Shown here piece after piece: positions 44,174-52,859 of a stretch of 64,000 bases of DNA; within the stretch, counting starts at the first letter, position 1, and each line of letters begins with the position of its first letter. The DNA is from Chloroflexota bacterium (GTDB lineage Bacteria; Chloroflexota; Anaerolineae; Aggregatilineales; Phototrophicaceae). The translations under genes were made by a program, and so were the position numbers. The notes beneath the pieces are model-generated. The model was not told the DNA's origin, searched no databases, and worked only from the letters and a program-made list of their open reading frames with translations. Location: the NCBI GenBank assembly GCA_028875245.1, contig JAPPEU010000011.1, positions 62,001 to 126,000 on the forward strand. The letters are read 5' to 3'.

Positions 44174-44259
44174 GGGCTGATTCCCGTCTGGAAAGGTTTG
44201 CTGTCGCGTTCATTATAGTGGAGAGTGGAAATTGGGGGGATTGCATAGCTCGCCACCTA

Positions 44260-44310
44260 ATACATGTGGGAGATCAACCACAGAAGACACGGAGGGCTGA
44301 GAGAATGATA
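44260..44310. repeat. ACCACAGAAGACACGGAG repeat
   Basis: ACCACAGAAGACACGGAGGG at 44277-44296 belongs to the CACAGAGGACACAGAG family that recurs at 12617, 27960, 28100 (inverted), 35706 (inverted) and 50171. It lies between the PBP and methyltransferase genes, which are divergent. Confidence 0.5.
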
Positions 44311-44348
44311 TACTGGAATGACCTTACTGATACCATGAGGCAGACTGC

Positions 44349-46094
44349 ATGAAGAACAGAATGTACTATGGCGACAATTTGGACATTCTGCGCAATCGGG
44401 AGTACTTTCCGAACGAATGCGTTGATCTGATTTATCTCGACCCGCCGTTCAACAGCAATCGCAATTATAACGTTCTATTCAAGGCGGAGAGCGGCGCGGA
44501 CAGCGAGGCGCAGATTACGGCATTTGAGGACACCTGGCATTGGAGCGAAGCCGCCTTGGCGACCTACTTCGACCTGGTTCAGCAATCGCCGGCGCAGGTG
44601 GCGTCCGCCATCAAGGCGCTGATGGATTTGATCGGGCACAATCAGATGATGGCTTATCTCGTTATGATGGCGGCGCGGCTGGTTGAACTCGAACGCGTCC
44701 TAAAGCCGACGGGTAGTCTTTACTTGCACTGCGACCCGACCGCGAGTCACTATCTGAAGATCTTGCTTGACGCGATATTTGGCACAGAAAATTATCGCAA
44801 TCACATAACCTGGAAGCGCACGGGGGCGCACAGCGGCGCCAAAAAATGGGGACCCATCTCGGACAACATCCTGTTCTTTACAAAAAGCAATGACTACGTT
44901 TGGAACAGAGTCTACGAAAAATACGACGACAACTACATCAAGAAGTATTATCGCTATGAAGATGAGCGCGGACGCTATCAACTTGTCAGCCTGACTGGCG
45001 CTGGAGAATCCGAAGGGGACTCGGGCAAACCCTGGCGCGGCGTTGATCCCACCGATTCGGGGAGACATTGGGCGACGCCAACCGCCGCGTTGGAAGCGGC
45101 CTACCCTGATTTGAATTTATCAGCGCTATCGGTGCAAGAGAAATTGGACTTGCTGGATGAAGCGGGCTTGGTAGTTTGGCCAGACCAGGGCAAAGTACCG
45201 CGACAGAAACGCTATTTGGATGAAGGCGACGGGGTCGTCATCCAGGATATCATCAGCGATATTCGACCGTTGGGCGCGAATGCCAAAGAGCGCCTGAGCT
45301 ACCCGACGCAAAAGCCGGAAGCCCTGCTTGAGCGCATCATCCGCGCCAGCAGCAATGAAGGCGACATCGTGTTTGATCCATTCTGTGGCTGCGGCACGAC
45401 GATAGCCGCCGCCCACAAGCTGAACCGCCGCTGGATTGGCATCGACATTACGCACTTGAGCATCGCCCTGCAAAAGTATCGCCTGCAAAACCAGTTCGAG
45501 TTGGCATCGGGCACTGACTACGACGTCATCGGCGAGCCGGCGGACGTAGACGCGGCGCGCGCCCTGGCGCATGATCCTGACAACGAAGGCCGCTATCAAT
45601 TTGAGTGGTGGGCGCTGTCGTTAATCGGCGCAAAACCAACCGATGGAAAGTCTGGCTCGAGAAAAGGGAAAAAAGGCGCGGACAAAGGCATTGACGGCAT
45701 CATCAACTTTTTTGAGGAAAACGAGAAAGGGAAACCGATACCCGGCAAAGTCGTCGTTCAAGTCAAATCGGGCAAAGTCTCAGCACGAGACATCCGCGAT
45801 TTGAAAGGGACGGTCGAACGAGAAGACGCGGCAATCGGCGTCTTTATCACGCTGGAACAGCCGACGCAGGCGATGATGAAAGAGGCGCTGGCAGCCAACT
45901 ACTATGAATCTCCGGGACGGCAAGGGAGGCGTTATCGCAAAATACAAATGCTGACGATAGGAGACTTGCTCGAAGGCGCAGGCGTTGATATGCCGAGGCA
46001 GTATGGTCAGTTTAAGCAAGCGCAGTTCCATAAGCCAAGCGAGACAAATTCAAAGGGCGAATCGCAGCGGGATATGTTCGGTGGCAGATTCTAG
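44349..46094 (+). CDS. DNA methyltransferase fused to Mrr-like nuclease domain
   Basis: This 581-residue protein has a beta-class amino-methyltransferase (DPPF in YLDPPFNSNRNYNVLF near residue 32; DPFCGCGTTIAAAHKLNRRW near 340). It is homologous to the methyltransferase half of the gene at 34120 (shared GKPWRGVDP, SYPTQKPEALLERIIRASSN, HCDPTASHYLK). The remaining 190 residues look like an Mrr-type PD-(D/E)XK nuclease: ADKGIDGIINF followed by KVVVQVKSG (acidic residue and Q-x-K motif). The two activities in one chain resemble a self-contained restriction-modification enzyme. ATG 44349 has GAGG nearby. Whether it cuts modified or unmodified DNA cannot be told. Confidence 0.82.
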   Translation: MKNRMYYGDNLDILRNREYFPNECVDLIYLDPPFNSNRNYNVLFKAESGADSEAQITAFEDTWHWSEAALATYFDLVQQSPAQVASAIKALMDLIGHNQMMAYLVMMAARLVELERVLKPTGSLYLHCDPTASHYLKILLDAIFGTENYRNHITWKRTGAHSGAKKWGPISDNILFFTKSNDYVWNRVYEKYDDNYIKKYYRYEDERGRYQLVSLTGAGESEGDSGKPWRGVDPTDSGRHWATPTAALEAAYPDLNLSALSVQEKLDLLDEAGLVVWPDQGKVPRQKRYLDEGDGVVIQDIISDIRPLGANAKERLSYPTQKPEALLERIIRASSNEGDIVFDPFCGCGTTIAAAHKLNRRWIGIDITHLSIALQKYRLQNQFELASGTDYDVIGEPADVDAARALAHDPDNEGRYQFEWWALSLIGAKPTDGKSGSRKGKKGADKGIDGIINFFEENEKGKPIPGKVVVQVKSGKVSARDIRDLKGTVEREDAAIGVFITLEQPTQAMMKEALAANYYESPGRQGRRYRKIQMLTIGDLLEGAGVDMPRQYGQFKQAQFHKPSETNSKGESQRDMFGGRF

Positions 46095-46100
46095 CCGCCC

Positions 46101-46418
46101 CTAAGCCACCGCGCCATCTTCTTCCTCGACCAGTTTATGCGGCCGGCTGGCCAGGTAGCGGTAAACGTAGGGGTTGCCCAGCACGGCCATATCGGCGACG
46201 ACATCATCGCGCCGGATGGTGAAGTGGAAGACCTCAATGCTGCGCATGCCGGCGAACCAGTGACGGCGCAAAGTGACGACCCGGTCGATCTCCCAGCCGC
46301 GGGCGATGGCGGTGAGCAGATTGTCGCCGCCGGCGTAGCGCTCGGATGAGTAGCTCCAGTGCTGAGAGGTGACATCCTGGTCTTGACTGTCGAGATTGCG
46401 CGGACGCTCTTCGTTCAT
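46101..46418 (-). CDS. Small hypothetical protein, paralogue of the next gene
   Basis: This 105-residue soluble protein shares a domain with the gene at 46524: QHWSYSSERYAGGDNLLTAI, GWEIDRVV, then VFHFTIRRDDVVADMAVLGN and PYVYRYL. ATG 46418 is preferred to 46424 because GGAAAG is at proper distance. An overlapping frame (46091-46375) is a shadow. The shared layout (W-x(n)-Y, GW, R-x(3-4)-W, V/Y-F-F-T/L-R, NP-(Y/F)-(V/I)-x-R-Y-L) suggests one small fold. It resembles no family I can name. It lies convergent with the methyltransferase gene. Confidence 0.65.
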   Translation of the reverse strand: MNEERPRNLDSQDQDVTSQHWSYSSERYAGGDNLLTAIARGWEIDRVVTLRRHWFAGMRSIEVFHFTIRRDDVVADMAVLGNPYVYRYLASRPHKLVEEEDGAVA

Positions 46419-46523
46419 GCACATGAACTTTCCACGAGAAAGCGAATACTGACGCTGATTATAAGGGCGCGCGGGGCCCGCTACAAGGCAGTTGCGCGTC
46501 GTTAATGCGGGTTTAACGGCGGC

Positions 46524-46853
46524 TTAGTCGGGAATGACTACGCAGTCAGGACTGACATCATAGATGATACGAATATCGTTCTGGATGAGATAGCGCTCGA
46601 TGAAAGGGTTGCTCAAGACGGGCATGATCATCAGCTGGCTGCCGCGCATCAAGGTGAAGTCGTAGACTGTGCGCGGGCGGCTGCCGCTGTTCCAGACCTG
46701 CCGGGCGCCGACGCGGGGCAAAGCCAGCATCCAGCCGTCGCGCATGACGGTGATCAGTTGGCTGGCGGCGGCGTAATCTTCCGATTCCGGGCTCCAGTAC
46801 TGATCGCCCTCGGTATACTTCTCGTGGGTGTAAATGGTCTGTCCCAGTTCCAT
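46524..46853 (-). CDS. Small hypothetical protein, paralogue of the previous gene
   Basis: This 109-residue protein contains QYWSPESEDYAAASQLITVM, DGWMLALP, VYDFTLMRGSQLMIMPVLSN and PFIERYL, aligned in order with the gene at 46101, which lies 105 bases downstream. The frame could extend to 46898, but ATG 46853 has GGAGGCGGAGATC directly before it. A tandem duplication followed by strong divergence is the likely origin. No signal peptide or membrane helix is visible. Confidence 0.65.
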   Translation of the reverse strand: MELGQTIYTHEKYTEGDQYWSPESEDYAAASQLITVMRDGWMLALPRVGARQVWNSGSRPRTVYDFTLMRGSQLMIMPVLSNPFIERYLIQNDIRIIYDVSPDCVVIPD

Positions 46854-47083
46854 GATCTCCGCCTCCAATGTGGCCCCCGGCGTTAATGTGAAAAGCAACG
46901 CGACAAGCTCAATTGGATCGCTTGACGGAAGCGCCGGCGCCGGTTTTTTCGCGCCACAATTTCCGCTACTTCAATTATAGTGGATTTAAGCAAAGGCGAT
47001 AATAAGATTGGAATTAATGCGCCTTAACTATGCCATAATCCGCGCAAGGAAAGCGGACTTGCGGCCCTTTGGCGATGGTTTGG

Positions 47084-47869
47084 TCAGTTGTCGGACGATA
47101 TGCTGGAGGCGGCGAAGTACGCGGCGAGCGCGGAAACCATTTCGCGCAGGCCGGGCTGTTTCGGCGTGACCAGGCGCTGGAAACCATGTGCCGCGGCGGC
47201 GCCGGCGGTTGCGGGACCGATGCATGCGGCGGGCAGGCGCAGGGCCTCGGGCGCTGAGCAACGGCGGCAAAAGTATTCTACCGCCGACGGACTGGCAAAG
47301 GTGAGCGCGTCGATGGCCCGGCGGATGAGCATGGCCGGCAGATCCGCCCCGCCCTCGCCCATCGCCGTGCGGTAGGCGACAACCGCCGTCGTTTCAGCGC
47401 CGCGCGCGCGCAGGATCTGCGCCGTTAACTGGTCGGCAAGGTCGGAGAGCGGCAGCAGGATGCGGCTTGGCCGGCTGACGGGCAGGCTCCGCGCCAGCTG
47501 ACCGGCGCCAGACTCGGGGGGCACAAAGTGAACCTCGCAGTGCAAGAGCCGGCGCAGCTCGGCGGCGGTTGCCGGGCCGGCGGCGGCCACCTTGATCGGC
47601 GCGTCGGCCAGCGAGACATTCAGTTTCGACTGTCGATCGCGGATGGCGCGGACGGCATTGCCGCTCGTCACCAGCAGCCAATCGAAGCGATGAATTTGCC
47701 GAAGGCAGTCGTCAAGCGGCTTTGTGTCTTCCGGCGGCGCAATGGCGATGCAGGGGTAGGGAATCGGCGTCCCGCCCAACTCGCGAATCAAGTCTGACAG
47801 CGGGGGCGCTTGATGGCGGGCCCGTGTGACGGCGATGCGCGCCCCGGCGAGGGGCTTCTCGTTGATCAT
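47084..47869 (-). CDS. hemD: Uroporphyrinogen-III synthase
   Basis: This 261-residue enzyme closes and inverts ring D of hydroxymethylbilane in tetrapyrrole (heme, siroheme, B12) synthesis. HemD sequences diverge widely, but the N-terminal IAVTRARHQAPPLSDLIREL, the DWLLVTSGNAVRAI segment, the central VVAYRTAMG and the DALTFASPSAVEYF region are typical. The ATG overlaps the hemC stop codon by four bases (ATGA), giving a hemC-hemD operon as in many bacteria. It is a full-length frame. Confidence 0.88.
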   Translation of the reverse strand: MINEKPLAGARIAVTRARHQAPPLSDLIRELGGTPIPYPCIAIAPPEDTKPLDDCLRQIHRFDWLLVTSGNAVRAIRDRQSKLNVSLADAPIKVAAAGPATAAELRRLLHCEVHFVPPESGAGQLARSLPVSRPSRILLPLSDLADQLTAQILRARGAETTAVVAYRTAMGEGGADLPAMLIRRAIDALTFASPSAVEYFCRRCSAPEALRLPAACIGPATAGAAAAHGFQRLVTPKQPGLREMVSALAAYFAASSISSDN

Positions 47870-48825
47870 AGGTCACCGCCCAGATTGATGGATTGCAGAA
47901 TCTGATCCGCGCCCTTTTCGAGCGCCTTTTGCGCCAGCTCCGCGCCCAGCTTCTCCGCCATGGTCATGCCGGCCGGGCCGTCAAGCGCGCTTGTTTCGCC
48001 GCGGACATCGACTTGCCGGCTGCCGTCAAGCGCGGTAACGCGACCCTGAAGGACGAGCCGGTTTGCTTCTACATGGGCATAGGCGGCGACAGGCAGCGAA
48101 CAACCGGCGTCAAGCGCGTTGAGAAAGGCGCGCTCCCCGGCTGTGGCATGGAATGACTGCCAGTCCGACAGCGGCCGGAAGAATAGCAACGGCATGTCCT
48201 CCGCGCGGCACTGGATGGCCAGCGCTCCCTGCCCGGCGGCGCAGAGCATTTGCGCTTCGTCGAATGTTTCGCTGATATGGTCGCTCAGCCTCAGGCGTTT
48301 CAAACCGGCGACCGCCAGGACAATGGCGTCATAGCGGCTGTCTTCGGCCAGCAGTTTCTCAAGACGCGTGGGCACATTGCCGCGAATGTGCATCATCTTC
48401 AGATCAGGACGCATGACCAGCAGTTGGGCGCGCCGGCGCAGACTGCCGGTGCCGATGCGCGCGCCCGGCGGCAATTGCGCGAGCGTCGCGCCCCCGCGGC
48501 TCAGCAGCGCGTCGCGATGGTCGCCACGCTTGGGAACGGCGGCGAGGGCCAAACCAGCGGCGCTTTCCACCGGCAGGTCCTTCAAGCTGTGAACGGCGCA
48601 ATCGATCTCGCGGGCCTGCAGCGCCGCTTCGAGCGCGCCGGTGAAGATGCCCCGACGACCGATCGAGCGCAGCGGCGCCGCCGGCTTCAGATCGCTGAGC
48701 GTCTTGTACTGGTGGACTTCGACGCGGACCGCCGGATGATGTTCCCGGATCAGCTCCGCGACATGATTGGCTTGCCAAAGCGACAGCTTCGAGCGGCGCG
48801 TCCCGATTCGAAGGACCTGCTTCAT
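47866..48825 (-). CDS. hemC: Porphobilinogen deaminase (hydroxymethylbilane synthase)
   Basis: This enzyme joins four porphobilinogen molecules in heme synthesis. The start KQVLRIGTRRSKLSLWQANH, the phosphate/substrate-binding GTGSLRRRAQ, DCAVHSLKDLPV, and the dipyrromethane-cofactor cysteine in LDAGCSLPVAAYA are all visible. An ATG at 48855 is in frame but only 8 bases past a TATAAT-like -10 element (48864-48869 on this strand). I therefore use ATG 48825, which gives the standard N-terminus. hemD follows by overlap. Confidence 0.95.
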   Translation of the reverse strand: MKQVLRIGTRRSKLSLWQANHVAELIREHHPAVRVEVHQYKTLSDLKPAAPLRSIGRRGIFTGALEAALQAREIDCAVHSLKDLPVESAAGLALAAVPKRGDHRDALLSRGGATLAQLPPGARIGTGSLRRRAQLLVMRPDLKMMHIRGNVPTRLEKLLAEDSRYDAIVLAVAGLKRLRLSDHISETFDEAQMLCAAGQGALAIQCRAEDMPLLFFRPLSDWQSFHATAGERAFLNALDAGCSLPVAAYAHVEANRLVLQGRVTALDGSRQVDVRGETSALDGPAGMTMAEKLGAELAQKALEKGADQILQSINLGGDL

Positions 48826-48999
48826 AGCGCGTCCATGCGGCTTGCGGCCTTTCATCTCAGTCGATTATACCCCCGTCGGGCATTCGTACGGCAGTCGTAG
48901 GCTAGCGTCGAGCAAGGGCTTCTCCTAAGATGATACACTTTTGAAACGTAAGAGGAAGCGCCGCCGACGCAACGCCGCTTACGAGAGGGAGAAGGACGC

Positions 49000-50115
49000 A
49001 TGTTTCGCTATGTTATGACAGCGCTTTTCGCAGGGTTTCTGTGTTTGCCTGGCGTATTGGCGGATGAGGCGCCGATGCCCGGCATTTATGACCCGAGCGT
49101 CTGCGCCGCGCGGGAAAGCCCCCAGGCGGCCCTGGACAGCGTGCAGCGGGCGGTGGCGGCGGCAGCAAGCGCCGAGTGCCTGGCGTTGATGGAAGCCTTC
49201 CCGCGGCCACGCCCCGAACGCATCAACCGGGACAACTTCACGCTGCAAAATTACAGCTTTTGGCGCGTCAACCGGGATGGGGCGCCCCTGTACAGCGCGC
49301 CGGGCGGCGGGGCAATTGGCATGATTCCGGCCGGTTTTAATTTCGTGCAAGCGGTCAATATCAGCGCCGACGGCTGGGTGCAGCGGCAGGGCGGCGAATG
49401 GATTCGGCCCGAGGATGTCAAGCCGGTGCAGGCATCCGGCTTTACGGGCATGCTGCTGCCGGCGGACTGGGCGCATCCATTCGCGATCATCCTGGACCGG
49501 AGCGGCGCCTACGCCTCGCTGCGCCCGGGCGAAGCGGGCAGCAAAGACAGCGGCTTCGTCACCTGGCGTTATCACCTGGTCAATATCTTCGCGCGGGCGG
49601 AGGATGAAGCCGGCAAAGTCTGGTACTTGGTGGGTCCGCAGCAGTGGATACGCCAGGAAATGGTCGCCAAGTTCGCGCCGATCGAAAGGCCGGAGCCTGT
49701 GGCCGGCCGCTGGGTGGCGGTGGATCTCTTTGAGCAGACGCTGATCGCCTACGAAGACGACAGGCCCGTTTTCGCCACCGTGATCTCGAGCGGCATGGAA
49801 GAATCGCAAACCGACGAGGGCATCTACGAAGTCTGGGCGCGCTTGACAAGCGATGCCATGAGCGGCTTCCCCGGCCAGGAAGAGGCTTACGCCCTGCAAT
49901 TCGTTCCCTGGGTGATGTACTTCAACGGCGGGGAGAGTTTGCACGGGACTTATTGGCATGACTCCTTCGGCTATCGGCGCAGTCGCGGCTGCGTCAACCT
50001 GAGCATCAGCGACGCGCGCTGGCTCTATGACTGGATGCTGGGCGCGGCGCCGAATGATGACGGCGAGATCGTCAACCAGGTGCTCGTCTTCAGCTCGGGC
50101 GAGTACGAGCTCTAA
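49000..50115 (+). CDS. Secreted L,D-transpeptidase (YkuD)
   Basis: This 371-residue exported protein has a signal peptide (1-21) and an SH3-like domain around residues 90-150 (GAPLYSAPGGGAIGMIPAGF, with W at DGWVQR). A C-terminal YkuD catalytic domain follows, with LHGTYWHDSFGYRRSRGCVN (the H and SRGCVN catalytic motif) near residue 310-332. Such enzymes make 3-3 cross-links or attach proteins to peptidoglycan. ATG 49000 follows GAGGGAGAAGGACGC, with a good ribosome site. It is divergent from hemC. Confidence 0.88.
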   Translation: MFRYVMTALFAGFLCLPGVLADEAPMPGIYDPSVCAARESPQAALDSVQRAVAAAASAECLALMEAFPRPRPERINRDNFTLQNYSFWRVNRDGAPLYSAPGGGAIGMIPAGFNFVQAVNISADGWVQRQGGEWIRPEDVKPVQASGFTGMLLPADWAHPFAIILDRSGAYASLRPGEAGSKDSGFVTWRYHLVNIFARAEDEAGKVWYLVGPQQWIRQEMVAKFAPIERPEPVAGRWVAVDLFEQTLIAYEDDRPVFATVISSGMEESQTDEGIYEVWARLTSDAMSGFPGQEEAYALQFVPWVMYFNGGESLHGTYWHDSFGYRRSRGCVNLSISDARWLYDWMLGAAPNDDGEIVNQVLVFSSGEYEL

Positions 50116-50658
50116 GGCTTGTGCGCTACGGGTTGGTGTAGTAGGACATGCAATAGATTCCTAAAACTTCACCACAGAAGTAAGCGCAAGTAAGTCGCGC
50201 AAAAAATGAACTACAGTCCCTCGCGAGTGACAACTCGGCTCACACAAAATTACGAACCCGCAAAATCGGAATCTGTAGGGGCGTTTGACCCGCAGTGTCT
50301 ACGCGCGGCGCTGAAACGCTCGCAGGCCTGTGTGCGGCGGGAGGGCGAGCCACCGTCTCGCCCCTACAAATACCGCTATGATTGCAGATGGAATTTGACA
50401 GGTTCATTAAATAAGAGGAACTGAGGAACGCACAGAGCGATCGATGCTTGTCCGGCAATGGTCGCTGTAGGGGCAGGACTTGTTTCGGCGAAATGCCCCT
50501 GTTTATGTTGCGGGCAACCAACCCCACCCCCCGGCCCCTTCCCGCCATCTCTATGGCGGGCATCCGAAGCATCAAGGAGGGGGAGCAAGACGCGGCGCGA
50601 TGCAAGGTATTTTGCGTGGGCGGCGGTTACACCGCGCGTGTGTCTACATATTCTGGCG
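50116..50658. repeat. Composite repeat interval
   Basis: No gene is seen. In order: CACAGAAGTAAGCGCAAGTA (50173-50216, direct copy of 12627), CCCTCGCGAGTGACAACTCG (50214-50250, copy of 9831), and a 50-base element (50273-50322) that is the inverted copy of 12718-12767. After these come the hairpins GAGCCACCGTCTCGCCCCTA (50347-50368) and TGTAGGGGCAGGACTTGT (50466). Finally there is a longer element (50521-50650) also present at 57919-58062. It therefore holds five repeat families side by side between convergent genes. Confidence 0.8.
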
Positions 50659-51669
50659 CTAGATGATGGAATGTACGGTGGGCTTGAAGCCGATCAGCTG
50701 GCGGGCGCGCTCGATATTGACCAGCGCTTCCGCGCCGCGCAGGGCTTTGGAGCGGCGGCTGACATCGGGGAAGAAGATCGATAGCAAAGCCTCCGAGTCA
50801 TAATTCAGACAGTTCAGATCGCTGTTGACGAAGAGAGCGTGGGCGCCCTGGTAGTCCGCGGTGAGCGCTTTTTCGAAGGCTTGGGTCGAGTCCATGGTGT
50901 GGATGAAAGCCCAATAATTGAAGCGATCGAAGAAGTAGGCGCGCAAGAGCCAGTCGTCCAGCGCGTCGCGGTCGAAGTCAGCCGCCGAGTCGTATTCCTG
51001 CACACGGCGCGCGCGCGATTTCAGCGCCCGGGCGCGAGCGTCGGCGAGGCGGGCTCGCTGCCGCGCGGGCGAGATCTGGCGGAAGGCGTCGAGCTGCTCT
51101 CGCTGTTCGCTGAGGCTCTGGCGGAGTTGACGCGCCTCGATGACCGCGTCGCTCCAAACGGCGGGGAAGCGGAATGAAACGCTGTCGATGCCGCTGCGCC
51201 GATGGAAGTAGTTGGCGATCTCCTCCACCATTTGCTTGGAGAAAGAATAAGCGTCGGTGGTGTGCAGGGGATGATCTTCGTCCAGCGGAAAGTAGTCATA
51301 CTGGCGATCATCGCAGCCCCAATAGCCGCCGAAAGCGTTGACGGAGCTGGCTTGGGCGATGCGACGCACGCCGGCTCGCTCCGCCGCTTCAAAGACGTTG
51401 AAGGTGCCGGCGACATTGATCTTGAACAGGGTCGAATTGGGATGGGTCAAGGTGCTGGGGATGGCCGCCAGATGCGCGATGGCGTCACAGCCTTCGATCT
51501 GCTTCAACAGCGCGGCGAAGTCCAGGATGTCGCATTGGGCGTAGCTGAGTCCCGCGATGCCGGGGTCGGGCGCGGCATCGATGACATGAACATCCCAGCC
51601 ATTGTGAAGAAATTGCTCGCAGACCGGCTTCCCAACCAGGCCGGCGCCGCCAGTGACGACTATTCGCAT
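50659..51669 (-). CDS. NAD-dependent epimerase/dehydratase with helical insert
   Basis: This 336-residue extended SDR has the nucleotide loop VVTGGAGLVGKPV near residue 10 and the catalytic Tyr-x-x-x-Lys in DAYSFSKQMVEE. The overall layout is that of nucleotide-sugar 4-epimerases. After the substrate-binding strand RFPAVWSDAV there is an insert of about 65 residues of charged, coiled-coil-like sequence (EARQLRQSLSEQREQLDAF; QRARLADARARALKSRARRV), which the family normally lacks. The gene follows the lactonase gene by six bases. The substrate is unknown. Confidence 0.85.
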   Translation of the reverse strand: MRIVVTGGAGLVGKPVCEQFLHNGWDVHVIDAAPDPGIAGLSYAQCDILDFAALLKQIEGCDAIAHLAAIPSTLTHPNSTLFKINVAGTFNVFEAAERAGVRRIAQASSVNAFGGYWGCDDRQYDYFPLDEDHPLHTTDAYSFSKQMVEEIANYFHRRSGIDSVSFRFPAVWSDAVIEARQLRQSLSEQREQLDAFRQISPARQRARLADARARALKSRARRVQEYDSAADFDRDALDDWLLRAYFFDRFNYWAFIHTMDSTQAFEKALTADYQGAHALFVNSDLNCLNYDSEALLSIFFPDVSRRSKALRGAEALVNIERARQLIGFKPTVHSII

Positions 51670-51675
51670 AGCCGG

Positions 51676-52734
51676 CTAGCAAGCCATTTTGAAAGCGATT
51701 GGCGCCGACATGGCGAGCGAAGAACGATACGTGAGCCAGCCGGAATCAGCGTCGATGGAAAAGACGGCGGCGTTATCCGTATGGCGATTGCCGACAATCA
51801 GGTATTCGCCGCGAGGATCAATCATGAAGGCGCGGGGCCAGGCGCCGCGCGTCGCTTCATAGCGCAGCAGCTGCGGCAGGCCATCGGCGTCTAGGGCGTA
51901 AATCACAATGGAGTCGTGCCCGCGATTGGAGCCATAGAGGAATTTGCCGTTCGGATGCACATGCACATCGGCGCAGGTGTTGGGCCGGCCGGCCGGCTGG
52001 ACATAATAAGTTGGCAGGGTCGATTCGATCGAGAGGCGCGTCCAGTTGTCGTCTTCGTCGTAGGCGAATGCCGCCATTGTTGAATCCAACTCGTTGATGA
52101 CATACATGCGCGGCAGCGTCGGGTGGAAGGCGACGTGGCGCGGTCCGGCGCCGGGCGGCAGGCTCAGCGTTTGCGCGAGCGTCAGCTTGCCCGCGCCGCT
52201 ATCCAGCGCGTAGAGGTAGATCATGTCCGTGCCCAGGTCGGGCACGACAGCGAAGCGATTGTCCGGCGTCGCGACGATCATGTGCGGGTGCGAAACTTCC
52301 TGCCGGTCGCGGTTCGGTCCGCTGCCCTCGTGCTCGATATGCTCCGTGGCTTCGCCCAGTACACCTTCGCTGTTGATGGGGTAGACGCGAATGTTGCCGC
52401 GCGCTTCGCCGACGACGTAATTGACCATCAGCGCGTTTCGTCCGCTGGCGTCAACGCAGACGTAGGCGGGCGAGCTGCCGGCTGCCGGCTGCCGGCTGAG
52501 CAGGGAGAGCAGCCCGTCCGAATCGATGGCGAAGGTGACCACCTGCACATCGCCGTCCATCGTCGTGGCGACCAGGCACTGGCCGTTGGGATGGAGGTTG
52601 AGATAGTGACATTCGCTGATCTCGGTGACGCGCTGGACGACGCTGATCGTCCCGTTGGCATAATCAAGTTCGGCGACGGTGATGCCGTAAGGCGCATCGC
52701 CGGCATTGGCAATATAGACGAGATTGTCGGTCAT
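51676..52734 (-). CDS. Lactonase-family beta-propeller protein
   Basis: This 352-residue protein is a seven-bladed propeller of the 6-phosphogluconolactonase-like (YbhE/lactonase) family. Recurrent blade elements are NLHPNGQCLVATTM, VCVDASGRNALMVNYV, RHVAFHPTLPRMYVINELDS and VHPNGKFLYGSNRGHDSIVI. No signal peptide is visible, so it is cytoplasmic. Members hydrolyse sugar lactones or carry out unrelated oxidations; the exact substrate cannot be assigned. It is co-transcribed with the epimerase. A short GCCGGCT tandem repeat lies within the coding sequence near 52480-52495. Confidence 0.82.
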   Translation of the reverse strand: MTDNLVYIANAGDAPYGITVAELDYANGTISVVQRVTEISECHYLNLHPNGQCLVATTMDGDVQVVTFAIDSDGLLSLLSRQPAAGSSPAYVCVDASGRNALMVNYVVGEARGNIRVYPINSEGVLGEATEHIEHEGSGPNRDRQEVSHPHMIVATPDNRFAVVPDLGTDMIYLYALDSGAGKLTLAQTLSLPPGAGPRHVAFHPTLPRMYVINELDSTMAAFAYDEDDNWTRLSIESTLPTYYVQPAGRPNTCADVHVHPNGKFLYGSNRGHDSIVIYALDADGLPQLLRYEATRGAWPRAFMIDPRGEYLIVGNRHTDNAAVFSIDADSGWLTYRSSLAMSAPIAFKMAC

Positions 52735-52801
52735 GGGGCATCCTGTTCATAAGTGGCAAGTTGCGGAAAGTGTAACGCAGCCCGGGCAGATGCGCGACAG
52801 C

Positions 52802-52830
52802 AAAACGGGCGGCTCGCCAAGTCGCCCGCA
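52802..52830 (-). terminator. Possible terminator of the efflux operon
   Basis: On the minus strand GGGCGACTTGGCGAGCCGCC followed by C, G and TTTT forms an eight-base-pair stem with a short T-run, 30 bases after the permease stop codon. It is one of the dispersed GGGCGACT hairpins, so its terminator role is suggested by position only. Confidence 0.45.
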
Positions 52831-52859
52831 GAGTCACAAACTTGGACGCGGAGAAACGC

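Noticed and set aside
46091-46375. Alternative 94-codon minus frame at the same place as the small paralogue
   Set aside because: The frame at 46101-46418 matches its neighbour at 46524 and has a proper ribosome site; the other frame is a shadow.
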